A stretch of DNA of 64,000 bases from Pseudomonas sp. Leaf48 (GTDB lineage: Bacteria > Pseudomonadota > Gammaproteobacteria > Pseudomonadales > Pseudomonadaceae). The notes under the pieces were generated by a model. The model searched no databases and was not told where the DNA came from. It saw nothing but the letters and a program-made list of their open reading frames with translations. Every line of letters starts with the position of its first letter. The first letter of the stretch is position 1. Of this stretch, positions 40,008 through 50,107 are shown piece by piece. The position numbers were made by a program, and so were the translations under genes. Where the stretch lies: contig NZ_LMLH01000001.1 in assembly GCF_001421885.1 (NCBI RefSeq), forward strand, positions 311,151 through 375,150, given 5' to 3'.

Positions 40008-41466
40008 GTTTCTGCGCACACTCGCGGCCAAGGTACCGATGCCACGTTCGCTGCTCGGGCGCATGTTGCTGTTGACCTTGCTGGCGGTGTTGTTTGCCCA
40101 GACGTTGTCGAGCGTGATCTGGGTCTCGCAATTGCGCGCCACGCAGCTTGAAGGCCTGGTCACCAGTGCGCGCAGCCTGGCGCACTCGATGACCGCCAGC
40201 GTCAGTTACTTCCGTTCGTTGCCGGTGGCGTTTCGGCCCTTGGTGCTCGACCAATTGCGCAGCATGGGCGGCACCCGGTTCGTGGTGACGCTCAACGACA
40301 AACCGCTGGGCATGGAATTGCTCCCGATCACCCCGCGCAAAGAGGCGGTGATCAACGCAGTGGACCAGGTATTGCGCCAGTCCCTCGGCCAGGACACGGA
40401 CATTTCGGTGGCCTTCGTCAGCCCCGAAGACCTGCGGATTTTCAATGGCGGCCTGAAGCTCGACGAACTGCCGCGCTCCTGGGCGCATTACGCGCTGACC
40501 CTGGAGCCGGTGAACCCGCCAGTGCTGGTCACGCAGATCCAGATGGCGCCGGGGGAATGGCTGTACATCGCCTCGCTGATGCCCGAGCCCTACACCAGCC
40601 TTGAAGAACAGGGCCTGCCAGCGCAGCAGGTATGGTTCATCTTCCTCACCAGCGGCTTTCTGCTGTTGTTCATTGGCTTGCTGGTGCATTGGCAGAGCCG
40701 GCCGCTCAAGCGCCTGGCGCGGGCGGCGCGGGATTTGTCACTGGGGGCTGACGTTGAACCGGTGGCCGAGGGCGGCGGCAGTGAAGTGGTCGAGGTCGGG
40801 CGTGCCTTCAACACCATGCGCGAGCGGATCAGCCGTTATCTGACCGAGCGCAGCCAGTTGTTCAGCGCGATTTCCCACGACCTGCGCACACCGATTACCC
40901 GCCTGCGCCTGCGAGTCGAATTGCTCGAAGATGAAAAGCTGCAAGCCAAGTTCGGCCGTGACCTGGATGAGCTGGAACTGTTGGTCAAGGGCGCGCTGCA
41001 ATGTGTGAAAGACACCGATATCCACGAAAACATCGAGCCGGTGGATCTCAATCACGTGCTCGATTGTCTGGTGGAGCCGTATCTTGCACCCAACGGTAAT
41101 GGCCGCGTCACCCAGCAAGGGCGGGCGCTGGCGGCGTATCCAGGCAAACCCCTGGCGCTCAAGCGCTGTATCGGCAACCTGATCGACAACGCCTTGAAGT
41201 ACGGGCAGAACGCGCACCTGCACATTGATGACGATGACAGTGCGTTCATCCTGCATGTCGATGATGAAGGTCCGGGTGTGCCGGAGCAGCGACTGGAGCA
41301 GGTCTTCGAACCGCACTTCCGCCTGGCCGGGCAACAGCAGGGGTATGGGTTGGGGCTGGGCATTGCGCGCAACATTGCCCATAGCCATGGGGGTGAGGTG
41401 AGTTTGCAGAATTTGCGCGAGGGGGGGTTGCGGGTGACGTTGCAGTTGCCTCGATCGGTGGATTGA
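39997..41466 (+). CDS. gtrS: Sensor histidine kinase GtrS
   Basis: Partner kinase of GltR; in P. aeruginosa its periplasmic domain senses 2-ketogluconate/6-phosphogluconate. It is 489 aa from ATG 39997. TM1 about 27-47, periplasmic domain, TM2 about 205-230 (VWFIFLTSGFLLLFIGLLVHW), HAMP, then HisKA with the phospho-acceptor His in FSAISHDLRTPITRLRL, and HATPase motifs NLIDNALKYG, DEGPGVPE and GYGLGLGIAR. It overlaps gltR. Confidence 0.92.
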   Translation: MATEFLRTLAAKVPMPRSLLGRMLLLTLLAVLFAQTLSSVIWVSQLRATQLEGLVTSARSLAHSMTASVSYFRSLPVAFRPLVLDQLRSMGGTRFVVTLNDKPLGMELLPITPRKEAVINAVDQVLRQSLGQDTDISVAFVSPEDLRIFNGGLKLDELPRSWAHYALTLEPVNPPVLVTQIQMAPGEWLYIASLMPEPYTSLEEQGLPAQQVWFIFLTSGFLLLFIGLLVHWQSRPLKRLARAARDLSLGADVEPVAEGGGSEVVEVGRAFNTMRERISRYLTERSQLFSAISHDLRTPITRLRLRVELLEDEKLQAKFGRDLDELELLVKGALQCVKDTDIHENIEPVDLNHVLDCLVEPYLAPNGNGRVTQQGRALAAYPGKPLALKRCIGNLIDNALKYGQNAHLHIDDDDSAFILHVDDEGPGVPEQRLEQVFEPHFRLAGQQQGYGLGLGIARNIAHSHGGEVSLQNLREGGLRVTLQLPRSVD

Positions 41467-41491
41467 GTTTTCGAAGTTTGTGTTTAATCCG

Positions 41492-41694
41492 AAATCGCTG
41501 CCCTCACCCTAGCCCTCTCCCGGAGGGAGAGGGGACCGATTGGGGGATGCTCCAAAATCCATCGACCTGAAATTTTTGTAGCGAATCCATAATCGACTCG
41601 ATCTTTCAGGTCGATGGAGAGCATCAGACACCTCGGTCGGCTCCCTCTCCCTCCGGGAGAGGGTTGGGGTGAGGGTGCTTTTAAAAAGCGATTT
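41492..41694. repeat. Long palindromic repeat, family C, copy 1
   Basis: The core at 41501-41676 begins CCCTCACCCTAGCCCTCTCC and ends with the inverse GGGAGAGGGTTGGGGTGAGGG. Its interior has ATCGACCTGAAA and the inverted TTTCAGGTCGAT. An outer AAATCGCT/AGCGATTT pair flanks it. It fills most of the 326-bp gap between gtrS and the AGE-family gene. Related copies are at 50108 and 62568. Confidence 0.85.
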
Positions 41695-41792
41695 GTCACT
41701 GCATGGTGACAATCCATGCCCCCTTCGTTACAAGCCCGCCACCCCCCGTTGTTTAGACTGCCCTCCAGTCATAACAACAAAAAAGGCACCCC

Positions 41793-43052
41793 ATGGACAC
41801 CTTCCAACCCGCTTTCAGCACGTGGCTGAACGCCCCGGCCCACCAGCAATGGCTTGCCACCGAAGGCCTGCGCCTGCTGGCTTTCGCCAAGGCATCAAGG
41901 CTCCCTGAAGGCTTCGGCAACCTCGACGAGAAGGGTCGTCTCGCGCCTGACGCGCAAGCCCAGACCATGAACACCGCGCGCATGACCCACAGCTTTGCCA
42001 TGGCCCACATCCAGGGCCTGCCAGGGTTTGCCGAGCTGGTGGATCACGGTATCAACGCGCTTCGCGGGCCGTTACGCGACGCGGTGCATGGCGGCTGGTT
42101 TGCCGTTGCCGAACATCGAGACGGCAACACCGGCAAGAACGCCTACCTGCATGCCTTCGTGGCGCTGGCCGCCAGTTCTGCGGTGGTCGCGCAACTCCCC
42201 GGTGCGCAAGCCTTGCTCGATGATGCCATCGATATCATCGACACTTATTTCTGGAGCGAAGAAGAGGGCGCGATGCGCGAGTCTTTCAATCGCGACTGGA
42301 GTGAAGAGGAGGCGTACCGAGGCGCCAACAGCAACATGCACGCCACCGAAGCCTTCCTCGCCCTGGCCGATGTCACCGACGACAACCGCTGGCTGTGCCG
42401 CGCCCAGCGCATCGTCGAGCGGGTGATTCACGAGCAGGCGGCGGCCAACGACTACCTGGTGGTCGAGCATTTCGATCGCGACTGGCAGCCACTGCGCGAC
42501 TACAACCACGACAACCCTGCCGACGGTTTCCGTCCCTACGGCACTACACCGGGTCACGGCTTCGAGTGGGCGCGGCTATTGCTGCACCTCGAAGCGGCAC
42601 GGGTACGCGCCGGCATGCTCACTCCGGGCTGGCTCGCCACGGACGCGCAAAAACTTTTCGAGAACAACTGCCTGCACGGCTGGAATGTCGATGGCGCCCC
42701 AGGGATTGTCTACACCCTCGACTGGGACAATCGCGCGGTGGTCCGCCATCGTCTGCACTGGACCCATTGCGAAGCCAGCGCTGCCGCCAGTGCCCTGCTC
42801 AAGCGCACCGGCGATGAGCAGTACGAGCAGTGGTATCGACAGTTCTGGGAGTTCTGTGACAGTCATTTCATCGACCGTTGCGATGGCAGCTGGCACCACG
42901 AACTCGACCCGCAAAACCGTCCCAGTGCCGATATCTGGCCCGGCAAACCCGACCTTTATCACGCCTGGCAAGCGCTGCTGATTCCGCGTCTGCCTCTCGC
43001 GCCAAGCATGGCCAGCGCCTTGGCGCAGTTGTCCCAGAGCGGTTCTATGTAA
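41793..43052 (+). CDS. AGE-family sugar epimerase/isomerase (YihS/mannose isomerase-like)
   Basis: Alpha6/alpha6-barrel enzyme of 419 aa. Family members interconvert free aldoses and ketoses (mannose/fructose/glucose, or sulfoquinovose in YihS) or epimerise N-acyl-glucosamine. His residues likely in the active site appear in NTARMTHSFAMAH, the region YGTTPGHGFEWARLLL and GSWHHELDPQNRP. No signal peptide. Immediately upstream of gtsA on the same strand (117-bp gap). By context it may feed mannose or fructose into the hexose pathway, but the substrate is not deducible. Confidence 0.82.
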   Translation: MDTFQPAFSTWLNAPAHQQWLATEGLRLLAFAKASRLPEGFGNLDEKGRLAPDAQAQTMNTARMTHSFAMAHIQGLPGFAELVDHGINALRGPLRDAVHGGWFAVAEHRDGNTGKNAYLHAFVALAASSAVVAQLPGAQALLDDAIDIIDTYFWSEEEGAMRESFNRDWSEEEAYRGANSNMHATEAFLALADVTDDNRWLCRAQRIVERVIHEQAAANDYLVVEHFDRDWQPLRDYNHDNPADGFRPYGTTPGHGFEWARLLLHLEAARVRAGMLTPGWLATDAQKLFENNCLHGWNVDGAPGIVYTLDWDNRAVVRHRLHWTHCEASAAASALLKRTGDEQYEQWYRQFWEFCDSHFIDRCDGSWHHELDPQNRPSADIWPGKPDLYHAWQALLIPRLPLAPSMASALAQLSQSGSM

Positions 43053-43169
43053 CCATGCTGTGACATTCACACGTCCCTTCGTTACCTGCGCGGGGATGAC
43101 TCCTGTTTAAAATCCTATGCAGCGCAAGCACCAGACTTGCATGCATAACAACAAGAAAGGTACTTCTAG

Positions 43170-44468
43170 ATGAATGCGATTTCTCGCCTTGCTACTGTCA
43201 TTTCTCTCGTCTCCCTGTCTGCGCTCCCTCTCATTGTGCTTGCCGCCGAATCCAAAGGTTCCGTGGAAGTCGTTCACTGGTGGACCTCGGGTGGTGAAAA
43301 GGCAGCGGTCGATGTGCTCAAGGCCCAAGTCGAAAAAGACGGGTTCGCCTGGAAGGACGGCGCAGTCGCTGGCGGTGGTGGTTCCACGGCCATGACCGTA
43401 CTCAAGAGCCGCGCCGTAGCAGGCAATCCGCCGGGTGTTGCACAAATCAAGGGTCCGGATATCCAGGAGTGGGGCAGCACTGGCCTGCTCAGCACCGACG
43501 CGCTGAAAGACGTTTCCAAGGCGGAAAACTGGGACGGCCTGCTGTCGAAGAAAGTCTCCGATACCGTGAAGTACGAAGGTGATTACGTCGCCGTGCCGGT
43601 GAATATTCACCGCGTCAACTGGCTGTGGATCAACCCTGAGGTGTTCAAGAAAGCCGGGATCGACAAGGCCCCGACTACCCTCGAAGAATTCTATGCCGCC
43701 GGTGACAAGCTCAAGGCCGCCGGCTTCATCGCGCTTGCCCACGGCGGTCAGCCTTGGCAGGACAGCACCGTATTTGAAGACATTGTGTTGTCGGTGATGG
43801 GTGCCGATGGCTACAAGAAAGCCCTGGTCGACCTGGATCAGAAAACCCTCTCGGGCGCCGAGATGACCAAGGCTTTCACCGAGCTGAAAAAGATCACCAC
43901 CTACATGGACCCGAACCGTGCCGGTCGTGACTGGAACATCGCTGCCGCCGAAGTGATCAACGGCAAGGCCGGCATGCAGATGATGGGCGACTGGGCGAAG
44001 AGCGAGTGGACTGCCGCGAAGAAAGTAGCGGGCAAGGACTATCAGTGCGTGGCCTTCCCGGGCACCGAAAAAGCCTTCACCTATAACATCGACTCCCTGG
44101 CGGTGTTCAAGTTGAAAGCTGATCGCAAGGGCGACATCGCCGCACAGCAGGACCTGGCCAAGGTCGCGTTGGGCACCGACTTCCAGAAAGTCTTCAGCAT
44201 CAACAAAGGCTCGATCCCGGTTCGCACCGACATGCTCAATGAAATGGACAAGCTCGGTTTCGACTCCTGCGCGCAAACCTCTGCCAAGGACTTCCTGGCG
44301 GACGACAAAAACGGCGGCCTGCAACCGAGCATGGCGCACAACATGGCCACCACCCTGGCTGTGCAAGGCGCGATCTTCGACGTGGTCACCAACTTCATGA
44401 ACGACAAGGACGCAGACCCGGCCAAGGCCAGCGCCCAACTGGCGTCGGCTGTCAAAGCTGCCCAGTAA
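43170..44468 (+). CDS. gtsA: Glucose/mannose ABC transporter, substrate-binding protein
   Basis: Periplasmic binding protein of the GtsABCD importer. It is 432 aa with a signal peptide (about 1-25, ...[10 protein letters not shown]) and the class I sugar-binding protein fold ([43 protein letters not shown]-type hinge segments). The Shine-Dalgarno AGAAAGG precedes the ATG. It is followed by an imperfect REPIN before gtsB, which may lower gtsBCD expression relative to the abundant binding protein. Confidence 0.94.
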   Translation: MNAISRLATVISLVSLSALPLIVLAAESKGSVEVVHWWTSGGEKAAVDVLKAQVEKDGFAWKDGAVAGGGGSTAMTVLKSRAVAGNPPGVAQIKGPDIQEWGSTGLLSTDALKDVSKAENWDGLLSKKVSDTVKYEGDYVAVPVNIHRVNWLWINPEVFKKAGIDKAPTTLEEFYAAGDKLKAAGFIALAHGGQPWQDSTVFEDIVLSVMGADGYKKALVDLDQKTLSGAEMTKAFTELKKITTYMDPNRAGRDWNIAAAEVINGKAGMQMMGDWAKSEWTAAKKVAGKDYQCVAFPGTEKAFTYNIDSLAVFKLKADRKGDIAAQQDLAKVALGTDFQKVFSINKGSIPVRTDMLNEMDKLGFDSCAQTSAKDFLADDKNGGLQPSMAHNMATTLAVQGAIFDVVTNFMNDKDADPAKASAQLASAVKAAQ

Positions 44469-44490
44469 TTCCTGACACAGCCTGACCCAA

Positions 44491-44595
44491 TGTGGGAGCG
44501 GGCTTGCTCGCGAATGCGCACTGACATTCAACATTGATGTCGATTGCCACACCGCTTTCGCGAGCAAGTCGGAGCGCCGAACCGCCGCTCCCACA
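44491..44595. repeat. Divergent REPIN between gtsA and gtsB
   Basis: The left unit TGTGGGAGCGGGCTTGCTCG is intact. The right arm reads CGCGAGCAAGTCGGAGCGCC then GAACCGCCGCTCCCACA, so about 15 bp are inserted or changed. The element is 105 bp instead of 90. Confidence 0.85.
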
Positions 44596-44639
44596 GGGGA
44601 TCACTGTGTCGGTTCATTCCCTTCACCTGGATTATCCCG

Positions 44640-45548
44640 ATGAGCTCTGTGGCGGTTTTCAGCAAAGCCTCACCGTTCGATGCGCTGCAACGCTGGTTAC
44701 CCAAGTTGGTACTCGCGCCGAGCATGCTGATCGTGTTGGTTGGTTTCTACGGTTACATCATCTGGACGTTCATTCTGTCCTTCACCAATTCCAGCTTCAT
44801 GCCGAGCTACAAGTGGGTCGGCCTGCAGCAATACATGCGCCTGATGGACAACGACCGCTGGTGGGTCGCGAGCAAGAACCTGGCGCTGTTCGGCGGCATG
44901 TTCATCGGTATCAGCCTGGTGCTGGGCGTGTTCCTCGCGGTGCTGCTGGACCAGCGCATTCGCAAGGAAGGCTTCATCCGCACCGTGTACCTGTACCCGA
45001 TGGCGCTGTCGATGATCGTCACCGGTACCGCGTGGAAATGGCTGCTCAACCCAGGCCTGGGCCTGGACAAGATGCTGCGTGACTGGGGCTGGGAAGGCTT
45101 TCGTCTCGACTGGCTGGTGGATCAGGATCGCGTGGTTTATTGCCTGGTGATCGCCGCCGTCTGGCAAGCCTCAGGCTTCGTCATGGCGATGTTCCTCGCC
45201 GGCCTGCGTGGTGTCGATCAGTCGATCATCCGTGCCGCGCAAGTCGACGGTGCGAACCTGCCGACCATCTACCTGAAGATCGTGCTGCCGAGCCTGCGCC
45301 CGGTGTTCTTCAGCGCCTTCATGATCCTTGCGCACATCGCGATCAAGAGCTTCGACCTGGTCGCGGCGATGACCGCCGGTGGCCCTGGCTACTCGTCCGA
45401 CCTGCCGGCGATGTTCATGTATTCCTTCACCTTCAGCCGTGGCCAGATGGGCATCGGTTCGGCCAGCGCCATGTTGATGCTCGGCGCCGTGCTGACCATC
45501 CTCGTGCCGTACCTGTACTCCGAGCTGCGAGGCAAACGCCATGACTAA
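44640..45548 (+). CDS. gtsB: Glucose ABC transporter permease GtsB
   Basis: First inner-membrane permease of the importer (MalF/UgpA type), 302 aa from ATG 44640 (MSSVAVFSKASPFDALQRW). About six membrane helices and the EAA-type cytoplasmic loop (RAAQVDGANLPTIYLKIVLPSLRP) that docks on the ATPase. An in-frame upstream extension reads through the REPIN and is rejected. The 3' end overlaps gtsC by 8 bp. Confidence 0.94.
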   Translation: MSSVAVFSKASPFDALQRWLPKLVLAPSMLIVLVGFYGYIIWTFILSFTNSSFMPSYKWVGLQQYMRLMDNDRWWVASKNLALFGGMFIGISLVLGVFLAVLLDQRIRKEGFIRTVYLYPMALSMIVTGTAWKWLLNPGLGLDKMLRDWGWEGFRLDWLVDQDRVVYCLVIAAVWQASGFVMAMFLAGLRGVDQSIIRAAQVDGANLPTIYLKIVLPSLRPVFFSAFMILAHIAIKSFDLVAAMTAGGPGYSSDLPAMFMYSFTFSRGQMGIGSASAMLMLGAVLTILVPYLYSELRGKRHD

Positions 45549-46386
45549 TCAACTCGGCAAACCAGCCCTGAGCCTGAGCCGCATCGCCATCTACGCAACC
45601 CTGTTGCTGGCCGCTGCGGTGTACCTGATCCCGCTGATCGTTATGCTGCTGACCAGCTTCAAATCCCCGGAAGACATCCGCACCGGCAACCTGCTGAGCT
45701 GGCCGACCGTGATCGACGGCATCGGCTGGATCAAGGCCTGGGACGTGGTCGGCGGCTACTTCTGGAACTCGGTGAAAATCACCGTGCCGGCAGTTTTGAT
45801 CTCGACCTTCGTCGGTGCCATGAACGGCTACGTGCTGTCGATGTGGCGCTTCCGTGGTTCGCAGCTGTTCTTCGGCCTGTTGCTGTTCGGTTGCTTCCTG
45901 CCGTTTCAGACGGTGCTGCTGCCGGCCTCGTTCACCCTCGGCAAGCTCGGCCTGGCCAACACCACCACGGGCCTTGTGCTGGTGCACGTGGTCTACGGCC
46001 TGGCGTTCACGACGCTGTTCTTCCGCAACTACTACGTGAGCATTCCGGATGCGCTGGTCAAGGCCGCAAGGCTCGATGGCGCGGGCTTCTTCACGATCTT
46101 CTGGAAGATCCTGCTGCCGATGTCGATTCCGATCGTGATGGTCTGCCTGATTTGGCAGTTCACCCAGATCTGGAATGACTTCCTGTTCGGCGTGGTCTTC
46201 GCCAGTGGCGATGCCCAGCCAATTACCGTGGCCCTGAACAACCTGGTCAACACCAGCACCGGGGCCAAGGAATACAACGTTGATATGGCCGCCGCGATGA
46301 TCGCCGGGCTGCCGACACTGCTGGTCTACATATTCGCTGGCAAGTATTTCCTGCGTGGGCTGACGTCCGGCGCGGTCAAGGGGTAG
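45541..46386 (+). CDS. gtsC: Glucose ABC transporter permease GtsC
   Basis: Second permease (MalG type), 281 aa, six predicted helices. The EAA loop is KAARLDGAGFFTIFWKILLPMSIP. It starts within the end of gtsB (ATGACTAA overlap) and is followed after 3 bp by the ATPase gene, a compact importer operon. Confidence 0.94.
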   Translation: MTNQLGKPALSLSRIAIYATLLLAAAVYLIPLIVMLLTSFKSPEDIRTGNLLSWPTVIDGIGWIKAWDVVGGYFWNSVKITVPAVLISTFVGAMNGYVLSMWRFRGSQLFFGLLLFGCFLPFQTVLLPASFTLGKLGLANTTTGLVLVHVVYGLAFTTLFFRNYYVSIPDALVKAARLDGAGFFTIFWKILLPMSIPIVMVCLIWQFTQIWNDFLFGVVFASGDAQPITVALNNLVNTSTGAKEYNVDMAAAMIAGLPTLLVYIFAGKYFLRGLTSGAVKG

Positions 46387-46389
46387 AAG

Positions 46390-47550
46390 ATGGCAACTCT
46401 CGAATTACGCAACGTCAACAAGACTTACGGGCCGGGTTTGCCGGACACCCTGAAGAACATCGAACTGAAGATCGATGACGGTGAGTTCCTGATTCTGGTC
46501 GGCCCGTCCGGTTGCGGTAAGTCCACATTGATGAACTGCATCGCCGGCCTGGAAACCATCAGCGGCGGCGCGATCCTGGTGGACGACGCCGACATCAGCG
46601 GCATGAGCCCGAAAGACCGCGACATCGCCATGGTGTTCCAGTCCTACGCGCTGTACCCGACCATGAGCGTGCGCGACAACATCGCCTTCGGCCTGAAGAT
46701 TCGAAAAATGCCGATCGCGGAAATCGACGAAGAAGTCGCTCGGGTATCCAAACTGCTGCAGATCGAACACCTGCTCAGCCGCAAGCCCGGCCAGCTCTCC
46801 GGTGGCCAGCAACAGCGCGTGGCGATGGGCCGTGCGTTGGCGCGGCGGCCGAAGATTTATCTGTTCGACGAACCGCTGTCCAACCTCGACGCCAAGCTGC
46901 GGGTCGAGATGCGCACCGAAATGAAACTGATGCACCAGCGCCTCAAAACCACCACGGTCTACGTGACCCACGACCAGATCGAAGCCATGACCCTGGGCGA
47001 CAAAGTGGCGGTGATGAAGGACGGGATCATCCAGCAGTTCGGCACGCCGAAGGATATCTACAACAACCCGGCCAACCTGTTCGTGGCGAGCTTCATCGGC
47101 TCGCCGCCGATGAACTTCATCCCCCTGCGCTTGCAGCGCAAGGACGGTCGTCTGCTGGCGCTGCTCGACAGCGGCCAGGCCCGTTGCGAGTTGCCGCTGG
47201 GCATGCAGGACGCCGGTCTCGAAGACCGCGAAGTGATCCTCGGCATGCGCCCGGAGCAGATCGTGCTGGCCAATGGCGAAGCGAACGGTCTGCCGACCAT
47301 TCGCGCCGAAGTCCAGGTCACCGAACCGACCGGGCCGGACACCCTGGTCTTCGTCAACCTCAATGACACCAAGGTCTGCTGCCGCCTGGCACCGGATGTT
47401 GCGCCAGCCGTTGGCGAGACCCTGACCCTGCAATTCGATCCGGCGAAAGTGCTGCTGTTCGATGCCAAGACCGGGGAGCGCCTGGGGGTGGCCGGTGTAC
47501 CGAAAGCCGAGCCGCACGCTGCCAACGTAGCGCAATTCAAAGGCCGCTGA
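46390..47550 (+). CDS. gtsD: Glucose ABC transporter ATP-binding protein (MalK/UgpC type)
   Basis: ATPase of the importer, 386 aa. Walker [10 protein letters not shown] (38-46), Q-loop VFQSYALYP, signature [15 protein letters not shown], Walker [13 protein letters not shown] and H-loop VYVTHDQ are all present. A C-terminal TOBE regulatory domain (about 235-386) marks the MalK subfamily. It is the last gene of gtsABCD and is followed by a REP pair, then oprB. Confidence 0.95.
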   Translation: MATLELRNVNKTYGPGLPDTLKNIELKIDDGEFLILVGPSGCGKSTLMNCIAGLETISGGAILVDDADISGMSPKDRDIAMVFQSYALYPTMSVRDNIAFGLKIRKMPIAEIDEEVARVSKLLQIEHLLSRKPGQLSGGQQQRVAMGRALARRPKIYLFDEPLSNLDAKLRVEMRTEMKLMHQRLKTTTVYVTHDQIEAMTLGDKVAVMKDGIIQQFGTPKDIYNNPANLFVASFIGSPPMNFIPLRLQRKDGRLLALLDSGQARCELPLGMQDAGLEDREVILGMRPEQIVLANGEANGLPTIRAEVQVTEPTGPDTLVFVNLNDTKVCCRLAPDVAPAVGETLTLQFDPAKVLLFDAKTGERLGVAGVPKAEPHAANVAQFKGR

Positions 47551-47574
47551 AGAACAAGTGTGGGAATGCGGTTG

Positions 47575-47660
47575 TGTGGGAGCTGGCCTGCCAGCGATGC
47601 AGACGACTCGGTTCAACGTCGAACCGAGTTGATGCTATCGCCGGCAGGCCAGCTCCCACA
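47575..47660. repeat. REPIN, AGCTGGCCTGCCAGCGAT type
   Basis: TGTGGGAGCTGGCCTGCCAG pairs with the inverted CCGGCAGGCCAGCTCCCACA; 86 bp between gtsD and oprB. Its head matches class 1 but the stem differs. Confidence 0.9.
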
Positions 47661-47770
47661 AAGGCCGGTTCCTGCAGGGGGATATGCGGTGCGCGGCCTG
47701 TCGCGCATCGCAACTGATGTAACCGCGTTAGAAAAAGAAAAGTTAATAACAAAAAAACGAGGATTTAGGG

Positions 47771-49117
47771 ATGACGAAGAAGAACAACGCTCAGCTTATC
47801 TGCCAGTTGTCAGCGGTAGCGGCAATGATGCTGGCCGGCAGCGTGCACGCAGCTGATGCGTTCAGTGCCGACTCCGAATGGATGACCGGTGATTGGGGTG
47901 GCGAGCGGACCAAGCTGATCGAGCAGGGTATCGACATCAAGATGGACTATGTCGGCGAAGTCGGCGGCAACCTCCATGGCGGCTTCAACGACGACAAGAC
48001 CGCGCGTTACGCCGACCAGTTCGGCCTGGGCGCGGCACTGGACCTGGAAAAACTGTTCGGCTGGGACAACACCCAGGCCAAGATCCAGCTCACCAACCGT
48101 AACGGTGAGAACATCTCCAACGACCGCATCGGCGACCCGCGTGCCGGCACCTTGAGTTCCTCCCAGGAAGTCTACGGCCGTGGTCATATGGTTCGTCTGA
48201 CCCAGTTGTGGATCAAACACCAGTTCCTCGACGGCAAACTGGACGTCAAGGCCGGTTACTTCGGCGAAGGCGAAGACTTCAACACCTTCCCTTGCGAGTT
48301 CCAGAACCTGGCGTTCTGCGGCTCCCAGGTGGGTAACTGGGCCACCAACATCTGGTACAACTGGCCGGTCATGCAGGCCGCTGTCCGGGTGAAGTACAAC
48401 TTCTCGCCTGAGTGGTATGCGCAGATCGGCGCGTACAACCAGAACCCGTCGCAACTGGAGCACGGTAACGGCTTCAAGCTCAGCGGCAGCGGTACGGAAG
48501 GCACGGTGTTGCCGGTCGAACTGGTCTGGTTGCCGAACCCGAACAGCCTGCCGGGTGAATACCGTGTCGGTTACTACAAAAGCACCGCCAGCGCCGATGA
48601 CGTCCTTAAAGACGACAACGGCAATGATGCGGCAACCAGCGGCAACGCCTATCGCAGCCACAGCAGCAAGCACGGTTACTGGTTCGTTGCCCAACAGCAA
48701 CTCACCAGCCATAACGGTGACAAGTCTCGCGGTCTGAACATTGCGGCCAACGCCACTTTCCACGACAAGGACACCAACTTCGTCGACAACTACCAGTCGC
48801 TGATGTTTGTGTACAAAGGGCCGTTCGACGCCCGTCCGAAAGATGACATGGGTATCGGTTTCTCGCGTATTCACGTTAACGAAGACGTGAAGAAAAACTC
48901 CGAGCTGGTCAACGCTGGCAACGGTGTCACGGACTACGAGAACCCACTGTTCGCACCACTGCGTGACACCGAGTACAACTACGAGCTCAACTACGGTTTC
49001 CATGTAACCAACTGGCTGACCGTGCGTCCTAACTTGCAATACATCACCCATCCAGGCGGTGTGGAAGAAGTTGATGACGCGCTGGTGGCCGGCCTGAAAA
49101 TTCAGTCGGTGTTCTAA
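47771..49117 (+). CDS. oprB: Carbohydrate-selective porin OprB
   Basis: Outer-membrane sugar porin that lets glucose reach GtsA. It is 448 aa with a signal peptide (about 1-27, cleaved after VHA), then the OprB-family start DAFSADSEWMTGDWGGERTKLIEQGIDI and a 16-strand barrel. A cysteine pair is seen in FPCEFQNLAFCGSQ. The C-terminal residue is Phe, as in most porins. The Shine-Dalgarno lies in GAGGATTTAGGG. It is followed by a terminator, and the gts genes precede it. Confidence 0.95.
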   Translation: MTKKNNAQLICQLSAVAAMMLAGSVHAADAFSADSEWMTGDWGGERTKLIEQGIDIKMDYVGEVGGNLHGGFNDDKTARYADQFGLGAALDLEKLFGWDNTQAKIQLTNRNGENISNDRIGDPRAGTLSSSQEVYGRGHMVRLTQLWIKHQFLDGKLDVKAGYFGEGEDFNTFPCEFQNLAFCGSQVGNWATNIWYNWPVMQAAVRVKYNFSPEWYAQIGAYNQNPSQLEHGNGFKLSGSGTEGTVLPVELVWLPNPNSLPGEYRVGYYKSTASADDVLKDDNGNDAATSGNAYRSHSSKHGYWFVAQQQLTSHNGDKSRGLNIAANATFHDKDTNFVDNYQSLMFVYKGPFDARPKDDMGIGFSRIHVNEDVKKNSELVNAGNGVTDYENPLFAPLRDTEYNYELNYGFHVTNWLTVRPNLQYITHPGGVEEVDDALVAGLKIQSVF

Positions 49118-49156
49118 CGCTGTTGCGATAAGCTCCCCCTCTATGTGCGCATTTTT

Positions 49157-49186
49157 GCGGGCAGCCCAGGCTGTCCGTTTTTTTTT
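49157..49186 (+). terminator. Terminator after oprB
   Basis: CGGGCAG, short loop, CTGTCCG, then nine Ts. It lies 40 bp past the stop. Confidence 0.85.
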
Positions 49187-49231
49187 GCGGGGAGCGCACC
49201 CCGGTGACGATGTTTTTCAGGACAGTGGCAC

Positions 49232-50086
49232 ATGCTTGAGCATCCGCTACAACGCTTCTTCAAAACCCTGCGTGAACGACCGGTGTTTGCGTGGGAGCGC
49301 TATCAAATGCGCGACGTGCTGGTGATCGATCATCCGCTGTGTCAGGCGGTGTTCAGTCGGCAGGGCGCGCAGTTGCTGCACTTTCAGCCCAAGGGGCAGA
49401 AACCCTGGCTGTGGTGCGCGGCGAAGTGGCCGCAGGTCGGTGCCATTCGTGGTGGTGTGCCGGTGTGCTGGCCATGGTATGGCCGGCATCCGAGCGAAAA
49501 CGCCTGGCCGTCCCATGGCTGGGCGCGGTTGCTCGACTGGAAGTTGCTCGACAGCAATAGCGACGACGATGGCGTGCGCCTGCACTGGCAATTGAAGCTG
49601 TGCGACTGGCAGGTTGACCTGCACGCGCATCTGGGTGAGCGCATGGATCTGCGCCTGAGCACTGAGCATCAGGACGACATGCCGTGCCAGCTGAGCCAGG
49701 CTTTGCACGCCTATTGGCGTATTGGTGATGTCGGTGAGGTAGCGCTGTCTGGGCTCGAAGGTGCGCAGGGTTATGACCAGTTGAGCCGGCAGGTTTGTCA
49801 TCAGGAAGGCGAGTTGCGGGTCGATGGGGGTTGTCAGCGGGTGTTCCAGCATGACGGTGAATTGCAGTTAAACGACCATGCCTGGGACCGGGCGTTGTGC
49901 ATTGATACCGGGGATACGGCAGACACGGTGGTGTGGCATCCCGGCTCGCGGCCGTTGCTGGGGGTGAGCTGGAACGAGATATCCGAGTTTGTTTGCGTGG
50001 AGGCGGCGAGTGGTGGCACTGACAGCCTGAGCCTGGCGCCGGGAGAACGGGCGCATTTGAGTTTGCAGGCGCGGGTGGGGGTGTAG
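49232..50086 (+). CDS. D-hexose-6-phosphate mutarotase (YeaD-like aldose 1-epimerase family)
   Basis: Galactose-mutarotase fold, 284 aa. The YeaD-type segment GAQLLHFQPKGQKPWLWCA and IRGGVPVCWPWYGRHP are characteristic; a catalytic His and Glu are expected in ALHAYWRIGDV and SWNEISEFVCVEAA. It probably equilibrates the anomers of glucose 6-phosphate ahead of Zwf. It shares the strand with gts/oprB, but a terminator lies between it and oprB. Confidence 0.88.
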   Translation: MLEHPLQRFFKTLRERPVFAWERYQMRDVLVIDHPLCQAVFSRQGAQLLHFQPKGQKPWLWCAAKWPQVGAIRGGVPVCWPWYGRHPSENAWPSHGWARLLDWKLLDSNSDDDGVRLHWQLKLCDWQVDLHAHLGERMDLRLSTEHQDDMPCQLSQALHAYWRIGDVGEVALSGLEGAQGYDQLSRQVCHQEGELRVDGGCQRVFQHDGELQLNDHAWDRALCIDTGDTADTVVWHPGSRPLLGVSWNEISEFVCVEAASGGTDSLSLAPGERAHLSLQARVGV

Positions 50087-50107
50087 GTGTGTCAGTGAGG
50101 TGCGGCC

